Shown piece after piece: positions 37,201 through 44,126 of a stretch of DNA of 64,000 nucleotides. Under the pieces are notes generated by a model. The model saw only the letters and a program-made list of their open reading frames with translations, had not been told where the DNA came from and did not search any database. Numbering within the stretch: position 1 is the stretch's first letter; every line of letters begins with the position of its first letter. The DNA comes from Betaproteobacteria bacterium UKL13-2 (GTDB taxonomy: Bacteria; Pseudomonadota; Gammaproteobacteria; Burkholderiales; Usitatibacteraceae). The stretch lies in contig CP012157.1 of NCBI GenBank assembly GCA_001602455.1, positions 2,475,733 to 2,539,732 of the forward strand, read 5' to 3'. Made by a program: the position numbers and the translations under genes.

Positions 37201-37448
37201 TTAAGCGTAATCGTACTAGCATCGTCAGCATCTAGCCAAAGAGCGAGAGATGAACGTAATTGAGCAGGTGTCCACGGCACGGTGGTGGCCTGCGCGTTTG
37301 CCGATGGGGCGTTAAACCAGAGCAAGGCAAACAAGCTGACGAGAAGCGCGTAAGCCAGCGTGTTACGCAGTGCCTTCAATGTGCTGTTCGCGGCGATATC
37401 GATGCGTCCCATCAGCAGCCGATCCGCCGCAACACGTTCGTTGTTCAT
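32535..37448 (-). CDS. giant exported LamG / arabinofuranosidase-like / Ig / FG-GAP protein
   Basis: 1637 aa; AGG-type ribosome site near the ATG. Signal-type segment at about residues 30-53 (ending S-A-N-A-Q). Residues ~57-415: LamG/concanavalin-like lectin region (L-A-L-W-L-D-A-D-D, W-R-D-K-S-G-N-A-R-H-A, L-E-G-Y-L-A-W-K-W-G). Residues ~419-685: resembles the arabinofuranosidase-B catalytic-like fold (A-Y-S-L-R-K-V, V-T-T-W-Y-D-Q-S-G-N-G-R-N-A). Then FN3 (~686-775), four Ig-like repeats (~776-1113), FN3, linker, and the FG-GAP tail (~1313-1637) shared with the gene at 24467. Probably a carbohydrate-binding surface or secreted protein; enzymatic activity uncertain. Confidence 0.85.
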   Translation of the reverse strand: MNNERVAADRLLMGRIDIAANSTLKALRNTLAYALLVSLFALLWFNAPSANAQATTVPWTPAQLRSSLALWLDADDASTITLNGSTVSEWRDKSGNARHATQATVSKQPVYIASGLNGRAVINFSPANLTELSTPSFKLGQTIVTLAQRSDASQCLMQAGTFDHSRGLWGNAYPTYSTHLNYGVNGGQLLTAAPNSVVNVPAIVSQTVNNITSVVSTLLWSSTATTVVENTTETTAPDGTNTAEKITFVNSTQAFAQGNKGGDFANTTYRLFAKAGPGATYIQMDNGSGFIFRANLTGAGEFGLLTGYTNASITALSNGWYQISLTTGSIASSPFQYWNGNEAGGVVYIWGATTLNQPSTWILGRGTPAYSYLNGFISEIVGADTLSTDDRQRLEGYLAWKWGQVANLPTNHPYKNAAPTALVLDQISAASAAAYSLRKVRVGYTSAAIRVRRTDNLEAEIGFTASGDLDTTALLAHVGSGNGFVTTWYDQSGNGRNAMQLTAAKQPQIVVNGVVQTQNEKPAIRLQTSQLDITGIASFTSGYVGAVASVAAADDNGPVVLYSSGAFLGFGSGGSQVRFRMRNPDPAFTTPPSPYAVSNPINTNTLMSYTTDGVANINNYLNGALVWQDTSAASFNPVIGIGGNHSGQTITNGKVQEVVIFNTTFSTANRQTLERNQGAYYLTAILPDTPTIVTATAGNAQATVTFTAPANNGGSTVIYTATSSPVGGTSSCNTSTLTCAVSGLTNSTAYTFTVTATNGVGTSAASVASNSVTPKATQATLVAVSTPSTVAFGGTTTLSATGGSGTGAVTYASNNANCTISGTTLTAAAVGTCTVTATKAADTNYTLATSAGITVTVNQATQATLVAVSTPATVAFGGTTTLSTTGGSGTGAVTYASNNANCTISGTTLTAAAVGTCTITATKAADTNYAAATSAGITVTVNQATQATLVAVSTPSTVAFGGTTTLSTTGGSGTGAVTYASNNANCTISGTTLTAAAVGTCTVTATKAADTNYTLATSAGITVTVSQAPQATLVAVSTPSTVAFGGTTTLSTTGGSGTGAVTYASSNTNCTISGTTLTAAGVGTCTITATKAADSNYTVATATVNISVAATVPGAPTIGTATAGNAQASVIFTAPASNGGSAITSYTATSSPGNITGTCSNTPTPCTSITVSSLTNGTAYTFTVRATNSVGTGPASAASNSVTPVNPIQPPSAPSAGNCVMKLGVISCNFAGGGAGSGSGGTTTAPITGYQMSCTDSTGATIATQNTTSSTFALPALPTGRAYTCQVVATSAAGPSAPLTARFAAQVIPLAISSQFDFTGAGFANVLLRGTVSQTTASDEPTPKAATTTLQVGRWDGQKIVFSTVDDVGGDWTLLGVGDVTGSGKSALISRNALENVRIDQTLPPVAGTIVRNAKLDWVVDAVGDLDGDGKADILWRYTKPGTNDSGVTFAWFMGGGESMVDGVQTKVDPNVNEVKHRGGAPLNWSIAGIIDLNADSRGDIVWISPTNQVRALMGQAGRTWVNTLVGQMPAGYTILKLGDMDGDGKGDIVMRDTNGNIKVWLMNGTQIKATYDMIATDKTWQLYAAGDFDGNGAMDFVWKKPDRKLVVWLTNPTNITFPYVYGDAGAAPDGLVPVEP
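34162..35150. repeat. four 252-bp Ig-encoding tandem repeats
   Basis: Same period and sequence class as the array at 26094-29590, but only four copies. Confidence 0.9.
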
Positions 37449-38034
37449 TGCCTACGATTCCTTGATTGTGTGCGTGTCTATGCGCCAACGACCCCGTGTA
37501 AGACGGACATCGATCGCAATCAGTGCGTCCATTAGATTTCGGCAGATGCAGCCCTAAGTTAAGTCACCAATTGCGCCTATAGTTGGGCTCAAGTTACTTA
37601 AGCAGTGGCTGATAAGGTCAACTAGAAAGCCAAAAACTCTACATAGAATTCGCTGCTACCCTATCGATAGCATTGATACGCGGTAAGTACGATTTTTTGT
37701 TGGCAACATTTTGAATAATAGGGGACAAACCACTATTCAGTCAATGAGAACGAAAAAAACGGATAAGCAGTAATTTAATCTAGTAAAAATAGCATAAATA
37801 ATAATACGGGACACACCACAGTTGCTTTCAGGTTTTCTGTTGATACCCGACCGCAAACCGCAAATATAGTCACCAGGCCGCGTGGGCGAGGGGATGAGAG
37901 GATGAGGAGCTGAGGAGGCGAGGAGACAAGCGCATGAGGAAACAACGGCGAGCGGCGAAGTACTCAGACTGGCATTCGCCTCAAGTTGCCTAAAAATTAA
38001 CCGATATCGCCTGCAGGAACCTTGGAAACTCTGT
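37449..38034. other. divergent intergenic region, AT-rich centre
   Basis: 586 bp with no gene seen. 37600-37810 is strongly AT-rich and probably holds promoters for the giant gene (minus) and the HDOD gene (plus). 37885-37930 is a purine-rich run of GAGGATGAG/GAGGAG-like imperfect repeats. Confidence 0.45.
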
Positions 38035-38901
38035 ATGGACTTTATTACTCACCCGCTGCCCAACATCGAAGCATGGATACGTCATCTCACTAACCAACGC
38101 ATTCCGGTGCTGGGAAGAACCGTCACAGCCATCGACCATTTGGGCGAGCACGAAGACCTGATTGCGGCGCGTGACATCGCCGCCGAAGTCCGACGCGACC
38201 CGCTAATGACGCTTAAAACGCTGCGCTGGGCTGGCCGCGCAATGGCACGGCGAGGTCCTGTCGGGCTATCCGGTGAGATTGAAACCGTCGAAGCCGCCGT
38301 CGTGATGATGGGCGTGACACGGTTTTTCTCAGAATTCTCTGATCTGACCTCGTTTGAAGAATATCTTGCCGATTTTCCCGATGCACGTCTGCGACTCATG
38401 CGCGTCATCGAACGTTCACTCACCGCATCGGTTTACGCAGCCGACTGGGCCGCGTATCGCCACGACACCGATGCCGCAATCATTCAAGAAGCAGCTTTGC
38501 TACATGATCTTGCCGAAATACTGACATGGTGTTTCGCCCCTACCCTTTGTCTCAAGATGCAGAAGATGCGCGAACAAGCGCCAACAATGCGAAGTGCCGA
38601 TATTCAGCGCGCTGTTCTTGGTATATCGCTGGAGGACCTCACGGTCGAACTACTGAGAGCGTGGCGTCTGCCTTCGCTGCTCTTGCGTCTGACGAATCAC
38701 CATGATGCACGAGACCCCGCGGTACAAAACGTGGTTCTGGCCGCGAACTTGGCGAGGCATGCAGCCAACGGCTGGAAGGACCCTGCCCTGCATGATGACT
38801 ATGAATCGATCGCGCGACTGCTGAACCAAACGCCATATTGGGTACGTCACCGCATCCATACCTTGAGCGACGATACCCCAGAAGAGCCCACGACCGATTA
38901 A
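38035..38901 (+). CDS. HDOD domain protein
   Basis: 288 aa. An HDOD (degenerate HD) domain spans about residues 15-215: D-I-A-A-E-V-R-R-D-P-L-M-T-L, V-V-M-M-G-V, L-L-H-D-L-A-E-I-L and L-T-N-H-H-D. The phosphodiesterase metal residues of true HD-GYP proteins are not all present. HDOD proteins act as scaffolds in signalling and motility. The histidine kinase gene follows on the same strand, so the two may be one transcript. Confidence 0.85.
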   Translation: MDFITHPLPNIEAWIRHLTNQRIPVLGRTVTAIDHLGEHEDLIAARDIAAEVRRDPLMTLKTLRWAGRAMARRGPVGLSGEIETVEAAVVMMGVTRFFSEFSDLTSFEEYLADFPDARLRLMRVIERSLTASVYAADWAAYRHDTDAAIIQEAALLHDLAEILTWCFAPTLCLKMQKMREQAPTMRSADIQRAVLGISLEDLTVELLRAWRLPSLLLRLTNHHDARDPAVQNVVLAANLARHAANGWKDPALHDDYESIARLLNQTPYWVRHRIHTLSDDTPEEPTTD

Positions 38902-39041
38902 GGCCATTGCTGAGGCGGCGGCGCCCAGTTTTGGCATCGGTCGGGACTACCCGATACAACGCTGAATGGCGACGGGTAAAATACCAGCCATGCTCGCGCC
39001 GCGTCGCTCGCGCCAGATCAATCAGTTCGGTATTAACATCA

Positions 39042-40244
39042 ATGATGGATATGACAAACAAGATTGCGGCTGACGATGCACGACCCAACACAGCGCTGCG
39101 CTACCGCGACATCGTCGAGGCAATGGCCGAAGGCGTGGTGGTCTATAACCACGAACTGAGTGCTATTTTGTGCAACAAAGCAGCGGAGGACATTCTCGGC
39201 GGCAGCGAAGCGCAACTCTGCGGACCAATTCCGCTCGATCCGACTTGGCACCTATTGGCTATTGACGGTAGCCACCTCGCTAGGGAGGAGTATCCGTCAA
39301 CCGTTGCCATCAGATCGGGCTTACCGTGCCTCGCACGGCATCTCGTTGTGATTCGATCTGATGGCAGCAAACGCAACGTCAGCATTAATGCGATGCCGAT
39401 GGAGTCCGCCTCTCTTGGAGGCCTCGGTGCATTGGTCACGATTACAGACCGCACCAACGAGTTTGAGGCGGCCACTGCGCTGCAATCATTAGCATTGACC
39501 TTGAAGGATGAAGTCCAGCAGCGTACTGAAGAACGCGAAGAGGCAATCTCCGAACTCAAGGCGTTTTCTCGTAGCATTTCGCACGACCTGCGTGCGCCGC
39601 TACGCGCTATTGACGGGTTCGCGCAATTGCTCAATGAACGTCATGGCAGTGAATTGTCCGTCGAGGCTCAGCGACATCTCGACCGCGTGCTCCTCAGCGC
39701 TAAGCGTATGAATACCATCATCGATGACTTGCTGCTCTTGTCGCAAGTGACGCAAGCCGATTTGCTCTTCACGGAAGTCGATATCAGCAACATCGCCTGG
39801 CATGTGATCGAGCCACTCAACGCCAAGACGACTCACCACGTCGATTGGCAGATTGAGCGAGGCATCATGGTGTATGGCGACACCAGCCTGCTCACAGTCT
39901 TGATCGAGAATCTTTTGGGTAATGCGTGGAAGTATTCGGCAAAAAGCAGTGACGTACGCATCAGTCTGCGTGCGGTCGAAAGCGCTAACAGTGAGTCAAT
40001 TACCTTTGTGGTGGAAGACAACGGTGTGGGCTTCGACCAGCGATACGTCGGTCAGCTTTTTTCGCCGTTTCGCCGGCTGCACGCCGAAAGCGAATTCCCC
40101 GGCAGTGGGATCGGTCTGGCGGCGGTCAAACGTGTGGTTTCGCGACATGGCGGAACGGTTCGCGCTGAGGGTAAGATCGGCCAAGGTGCGAAGTTCTGGG
40201 TATCGCTACCAAGATTAGCAAAACACCTCACCCTCCCGCTTTAG
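39042..40244 (+). CDS. PAS sensor histidine kinase
   Basis: 400 aa from ATG 39042; the frame opens at 38838 inside the HDOD gene, but that extension is Arg-rich and implausible. PAS domain about 17-138 (V-V-Y-N-H-E-L-S-A-I-L), a coiled coil (145-172), HisKA with S-I-S-H-D-L-R-A-P (His181), and HATPase boxes N-A-W-K-Y, D-N-G-V-G-F and G-S-G-I-G-L-A. No transmembrane segment, so a cytoplasmic sensor. A receiver-only protein at 41281 is a possible partner. Confidence 0.88.
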   Translation: MMDMTNKIAADDARPNTALRYRDIVEAMAEGVVVYNHELSAILCNKAAEDILGGSEAQLCGPIPLDPTWHLLAIDGSHLAREEYPSTVAIRSGLPCLARHLVVIRSDGSKRNVSINAMPMESASLGGLGALVTITDRTNEFEAATALQSLALTLKDEVQQRTEEREEAISELKAFSRSISHDLRAPLRAIDGFAQLLNERHGSELSVEAQRHLDRVLLSAKRMNTIIDDLLLLSQVTQADLLFTEVDISNIAWHVIEPLNAKTTHHVDWQIERGIMVYGDTSLLTVLIENLLGNAWKYSAKSSDVRISLRAVESANSESITFVVEDNGVGFDQRYVGQLFSPFRRLHAESEFPGSGIGLAAVKRVVSRHGGTVRAEGKIGQGAKFWVSLPRLAKHLTLPL

Positions 40245-40273
40245 AACGCGCCCCCATGAAATGTTCAGGCTAG
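40245..40273. repeat. family A half-site between convergent genes
   Basis: ACGCGCCCCCATGAAATGTTCAGGCTAG-type end between the kinase stop and the stop of the small minus-strand gene; its terminal CTA reads as that gene's TAG. Confidence 0.6.
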
Positions 40274-40497
40274 ATCGCGTGTTGCACTGGATCAGTGCTG
40301 GCACCGCTACGCCACGAACTCTGCAACAGTAGCGTCAACGATTCGGCATCGATGCTGGAGTCCACGGAAGCCAGAATTGTCGCGTGCTCTACTGGTGACA
40401 TATCACAAAAGAAAAAATCGAGCTCGCTCTCGTTCGCGACTTCACTATTGATGCCGTCACCGCCGTTGATGTTGTTGGCAAAACGTTGATATTTCAT
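40270..40497 (-). CDS. small hypothetical protein
   Basis: 75 aa; GGGAG ribosome site six bases before the ATG. Acidic, with E-S-E-L-D-F-F-F-C-D-M and a Ser/Leu-rich C-terminal helix; no known domain. The stop codon comes from the family A half-site, so the original C-terminus may have been different. It lies between two A repeats and downstream of cheW on the same strand. Confidence 0.5.
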   Translation of the reverse strand: MKYQRFANNINGGDGINSEVANESELDFFFCDMSPVEHATILASVDSSIDAESLTLLLQSSWRSGASTDPVQHAI

Positions 40498-40540
40498 GAC
40501 CGCTCCCTATGAGTTTTAAGTGGGTTAATCTGAATATGCT

Positions 40541-40616
40541 GGCCTAAACATTTCATGGAGGCGCGTTCGAAAGCGGGTCAGTAGGTGAACGGGCGAGCCA
40601 TGAAATATTCAGGCTA
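40541..40616. repeat. short complete family A element (76 bp)
   Basis: GGCCTAAACATTTCATGG at the left, CCATGAAATATTCAGGCTA at the right, with the internal GCGTTCGAAAGCGGGTCAG block. Its right end supplies the TAG stop of cheW. Confidence 0.75.
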
Positions 40617-41144
40617 GACAGTCGCCTCAAACGCCAGTCCCATTTCTGAGGCGGTCAACAATCGTTCAATATCCGTCAGTATCAGCATCCGCTCCTCAAC
40701 TTGGCCAATGCCTTGGATGAATGTGGATTCGACGACCGCATCTGAGAACGCGGGCGCTTGGCGAATATCTTTCGCTGCCAATTCGATCACATCGGACACT
40801 TGATCGACGACTACCCCGACCACTTTCTTGGCGATATTGAGAATAATGACGACGGTGAATGAATTGTATTCAGCACTACCAAGACCAAATTTGATCCGCA
40901 AATCCACAATAGGCACAATCACGCCTCTTAGGTTAACCACGCCCTTGATGAACGCCGGTGCGCCTGCGATGCGGGTCGGCTGTTCGTAACCGCGAATCTC
41001 CTGAACCTTTAGGATATCGATACCGTACTCTTCGCTCCCAAGGCGGAAGGTGAGGTACTCGCCGGCCGCGCTCGACAACACGTCGAGCGTACCGTTTGGC
41101 ACCAGTGATTGTTCAATCAGCGCTGTCTCGTTCATTCCCATCAT
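40614..41144 (-). CDS. cheW: chemotaxis coupling protein CheW
   Basis: 176 aa. CheW beta-barrel domain about 28-165: [21 protein letters not shown] start, [16 protein letters not shown] and V-D-x-V-S-D-V-I. It couples chemoreceptors to CheA at the membrane array. GAGG precedes the first of several closely spaced ATGs, so the exact start is uncertain by up to three codons. The TAG stop lies in a family A repeat end. Confidence 0.92.
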   Translation of the reverse strand: MMGMNETALIEQSLVPNGTLDVLSSAAGEYLTFRLGSEEYGIDILKVQEIRGYEQPTRIAGAPAFIKGVVNLRGVIVPIVDLRIKFGLGSAEYNSFTVVIILNIAKKVVGVVVDQVSDVIELAAKDIRQAPAFSDAVVESTFIQGIGQVEERMLILTDIERLLTASEMGLAFEATV

Positions 41145-41280
41145 TACCTCATCATTGGAAGATCATCTATCCGTGATTTTGGTGGCGGTTCAGGCGCTCT
41201 AATCAAACGATAAGCCCCGCTTTTTACCCCTAACTCATTTGTGACGATCGCACTGCCGCGACGGGCTCTAGCTCACCCGC

Positions 41281-41658
41281 TCAGGGTTGGAGACGCCTCA
41301 GCAGTACGTCGATCTTGGTGAGCGTGTCGGTCATGTCAATGGGCTTGGTCCAGAACTCGTCAAATCCTTGGCTGATGGCGTCTCGGGCGTACTCACTGCC
41401 ATGGTTCGCCGTCAAGGCAATGCACCAAATTGACGGGAGGCCGGGCAAGGTCATTGCCTTCAATGCCCGAAGGACATCAAGCCCAGAACGGCCATTCAAA
41501 TCGAGATCAATAAAGGCAATGGTAGGGAGCGCGTTTTGCGCCGCCGCAATGGCCATCTCAACCGAATCGGCAATCACGAGGGGAATCTCGGGCCGCTGTT
41601 CCAAATATGCCTGAAACAACATTTGGTTCAGCCGATTATCTTCAGCATAAAGGATCAT
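41281..41658 (-). CDS. CheY-like single-domain response regulator
   Basis: 125 aa from ATG 41658; the frame continues to 41808 through a G-rich tract and an implausible Gly/Val leader. Receiver features: acidic pocket Y-A-E-D-N, phosphoacceptor in F-I-D-L-D-L-N-G (Asp51), Ala-Leu-Thr switch A-L-T-A and F-W-T-K-P with the conserved Lys. No output domain, so it works by protein contact, perhaps with the kinase at 39042 or the motor. Confidence 0.85.
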   Translation of the reverse strand: MILYAEDNRLNQMLFQAYLEQRPEIPLVIADSVEMAIAAAQNALPTIAFIDLDLNGRSGLDVLRALKAMTLPGLPSIWCIALTANHGSEYARDAISQGFDEFWTKPIDMTDTLTKIDVLLRRLQP

Positions 41659-41742
41659 GTTGGCTCGGCTCCATTTCAGGCACGTTGTGAGCCGCAAACG
41701 AATCACCGCGCTCATCGCCACTTTACATCGCTTATGACCATT

Positions 41743-41786
41743 GCCCCCCACCCCCACCCCACCCCCACCCCACCCCCGCCACTCAC
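41743..41786 (-). promoter_or_regulatory. G-quadruplex-forming tract upstream of the response regulator
   Basis: The + strand is a run of C4-C6 blocks separated by single A, so the minus strand reads G5-T-G4-T-G5-T-G4-T-G5-T-G6: at least six G-runs with one-base loops, about 90 bases before the response regulator start and in its upstream DNA or RNA leader. Confidence 0.6.
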
Positions 41787-41795
41787 CCACTTTCA

Positions 41796-41824
41796 AACGT
41801 ACCCCCATGAAATGTTGAGGCTAA
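41796..41824. repeat. family A half-site
   Basis: CCCCCATGAAATGTTGAGGCTA, between the divergent response regulator and PilZ genes. Confidence 0.55.
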
Positions 41825-41848
41825 AGGAATCGGCAGAAACGCCGAAGA
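41822..41848 (+). promoter_or_regulatory. possible sigma-28 (FliA) promoter of the PilZ gene
   Basis: TAAA, exactly 15 bases, then GCCGAAGA (consensus GCCGATAA, six of eight). It ends only seven bases before the ATG, implying a nearly leaderless message, so confidence is low. Confidence 0.3.
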
Positions 41849-41855
41849 GTAAACC

Positions 41856-42779
41856 ATGCACACCAAACTCTCGCCGCTTCGCAAGAACGAAGTCGTCATC
41901 GGCAAACCATTACCTTGGCCTGTTTATGACCGTTCGCGCAAGCTACGGCTTCGTGAAGGATTTGTTGTTGAGTCAATAGGTCAAATCGAACGGCTGATTC
42001 AAGAGGGACTGTTTCGCCCTTCAAATGGAAGCGCAACGGGGGGCTACGCCGCCATCGGCAGGCCAGACGATGGGGCTGAACCCCACCCGAGTGACGCCAA
42101 CAAGCACGCGGGCCACAACAGCACACCCAGTGTCACGATTGCCAACTCGAAATTCGACGTTGGCATGGCGATCCAAGTATCATCTCTGAGCGCACCCGAC
42201 GAACGCAATGTTGTCAAGCTCGTCGGCTTTTTGGATAAGCAGTCGATCATCGTTACGCACCCTCTCAAAGACGGCGTCGTTGCGTTTATCAAAGAAGGTA
42301 CTGAATACCACTGCCGTGCGTTCCAAAAGAGAAATGCATATTCGTTTGATGTCGTCGTATTGAGGTCACAGCTCACGCCGTTTCCATACTTGCATTTGTC
42401 ATACCCTACAAACATTGCGGCTGTTCCGGTACGTAAGGCCTCCCGCATCCCGGTCGAAATCATCGCGTCGGTCGGCCCCCAAGGCCGTCGCGCCCGCGTC
42501 CCCTGTGTGGTTCGCGACCTGAGCCTTTCAGGTGTCCTCATTCAATCGACCGCTCTGCTTGGCGAAAAAACAGAATATCTAACGATTGCGTTTCGACTGG
42601 CGGTGGATGAAGCACCAACACTGTTTGAAATCGACCTTGTTATCCGCAACAACATGACCAGCGAGAACGAAAAGAACAAAGGCATTTACCGCACCGGATG
42701 CGAGTTCTATCACATCGACCCAGACCTCAAGCGCCTGCTCGAGCTCTATATCTATCGCGAACTCGCCCAAGAAGCATAA
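41856..42779 (+). CDS. PilZ domain flagellar brake-type protein (YcgR-like)
   Basis: 307 aa. An N-terminal YcgR-like region (about 100-185, after a Gly/Pro/His-rich linker) leads to a PilZ domain (190-300) with the cyclic-di-GMP motifs R-K-A-S-R (Arg193 and Arg197) and D-L-S-L-S-G. Cyclic-di-GMP-bound YcgR proteins slow or bias the motor. The extra ~95-residue N-terminal segment is unlike E. coli YcgR. It sits beside the flg operon, divergent from the response regulator. Confidence 0.85.
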   Translation: MHTKLSPLRKNEVVIGKPLPWPVYDRSRKLRLREGFVVESIGQIERLIQEGLFRPSNGSATGGYAAIGRPDDGAEPHPSDANKHAGHNSTPSVTIANSKFDVGMAIQVSSLSAPDERNVVKLVGFLDKQSIIVTHPLKDGVVAFIKEGTEYHCRAFQKRNAYSFDVVVLRSQLTPFPYLHLSYPTNIAAVPVRKASRIPVEIIASVGPQGRRARVPCVVRDLSLSGVLIQSTALLGEKTEYLTIAFRLAVDEAPTLFEIDLVIRNNMTSENEKNKGIYRTGCEFYHIDPDLKRLLELYIYRELAQEA

Positions 42780-42824
42780 CGATGCATTCTGATGAATGGA
42801 TGGGGAACTTCTAAAAAGTAAAAA

Positions 42825-42893
42825 CCCGAGTATTGACCGGCTTCTTCAGGCGGTTTACCTTGAAAACGCCCGCCAATAGGCGAGTTTCGAAAT
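42825..42893. repeat. family C palindromic repeat downstream of PilZ and flgL
   Basis: AAACCCGAGTATTGACCGG opposed by ACGCCCGCCAATAGGCGAGTTT in the 121-bp gap between two convergent genes; preceded by a family B-like end GGGGAACTTCTAAAA. Confidence 0.45.
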
Positions 42894-42900
42894 CATCAAC

Positions 42901-44100
42901 CTATCTGAGATAGTCAAATAAGGACATCTTTGCCGTCTGACCATAGGCGGCAAGCGCTGCTTGCACGGCGGTTTGCTGTGTCGCAAACCGCGAGGCGGCT
43001 TCAGCATAGTCCACGTCCTGAAGACGGCTAAGCAGGGTCATGCTCTGGAATTGCTGATTCGCGCCAACCGCTGCAGCCGAATCCAGCATGTTCATGCGCC
43101 CACCGACTTCCGACCGCTTCGTCAAGGCAATGTTGGCCGCCTGCTCCATTGTTGCGGAGACTTGTCGCACCGCATCGTTAACCTTTGCGCGATCCGCATC
43201 CGTGACCACCGGTGTGTTGAGCGCAGCGATGGCTTGATCGAGCGCATCGAACACAGACGCTGTTTGCCCCTGCGCAATCGTAAACCTGTCGCCAATTGCC
43301 GGCGTACCACTGACCACCACCTGTAACCCGTCAAATGTAATCGCCTGCCCTGGCACATAGGTCTGCCACAGCATGACTGAATTCGTCGATGTGTTCACCA
43401 CTTGTATCGTGGACGAGCCAGTGAACTGCAACTCATAGTTCTGTCCCGTGAGCGCGGCAGGGTTGACCACCGTTCCAGTATCAATCTTGCCGTTGCCCGT
43501 GTTGGTCGCCGCGACAGATGTTGCGAAACTGCCATTCCCCTTTGGCACCTGCATGAACAGTGATTGTCCATCACTATTGGACTGAATCGCCAATCCACTC
43601 GCGACAATCACTCCGCGGGTTCCGTTATCGCCGCCGTATGAAATGCTCGTACCAGACTGAAAAAATGGCGTTGTGTTGCTCGAAAAACCTGAAAACAAGT
43701 ATTGGCCATCGGCGCTGCGAGTGTTTGCCAATGCCACCAATTGCGTGCGTAACGACGACAGATTGGTCGCTACACTCGCCCGATCGGCATTGTTGAACGT
43801 GCCATTGCCTGCCGAAATAAGTTGCTGCTGCGCGTTCGAAATCACATCACCGACGGCACCCAATGTTGATTCAAGGTGACGTAACTCGCCTTCCAGAAAG
43901 GACTGGTTGGCGGTGAATGATGCTTGCATGGCGATTGCCGACCGCGCCGTTGAAATCTGCGACACGTTCACCGGATCTGACGATGGCGAACTCACCTTCT
44001 TGCCGCTCGAAAGCTCGTTTTGTGTCGCATACATCTTAGCCTGCGCATCCATCATGAGTGCGCTGCCAGACAAGTGGGCGAATGAAGTACCGATACGCAT
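42901..44100 (-). CDS. flgL: flagellar hook-filament junction protein FlgL (HAP3)
   Basis: 399 aa from ATG 44100 (GCGGGAA upstream; a TTG five codons earlier is unlikely). Starts M-R-I-G-T-S-F, with the flagellin-like N-terminal helix (S-G-K-K-V-S-S-P-S-S-D-P) and a C-terminal helix with D-Y-A-E-A and L-F-D-Y-L. It caps the hook-filament junction after FlgK. Last gene of the flg operon. Confidence 0.93.
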   Translation of the reverse strand: MRIGTSFAHLSGSALMMDAQAKMYATQNELSSGKKVSSPSSDPVNVSQISTARSAIAMQASFTANQSFLEGELRHLESTLGAVGDVISNAQQQLISAGNGTFNNADRASVATNLSSLRTQLVALANTRSADGQYLFSGFSSNTTPFFQSGTSISYGGDNGTRGVIVASGLAIQSNSDGQSLFMQVPKGNGSFATSVAATNTGNGKIDTGTVVNPAALTGQNYELQFTGSSTIQVVNTSTNSVMLWQTYVPGQAITFDGLQVVVSGTPAIGDRFTIAQGQTASVFDALDQAIAALNTPVVTDADRAKVNDAVRQVSATMEQAANIALTKRSEVGGRMNMLDSAAAVGANQQFQSMTLLSRLQDVDYAEAASRFATQQTAVQAALAAYGQTAKMSLFDYLR

Positions 44101-44126
44101 ATTAAATTCCCGCAATCGACCGCACG

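Noticed and set aside
38838-39041. Extended N-terminus for the histidine kinase
   Set aside because: Overlaps the HDOD gene and encodes an Arg-rich stretch unlike any PAS kinase; ATG 39042 directly precedes the PAS domain.
41659-41808. Extended N-terminus for the CheY-like protein
   Set aside because: Reads through the G-rich quadruplex tract as Gly/Val repeats; the receiver fold begins at ATG 41658.
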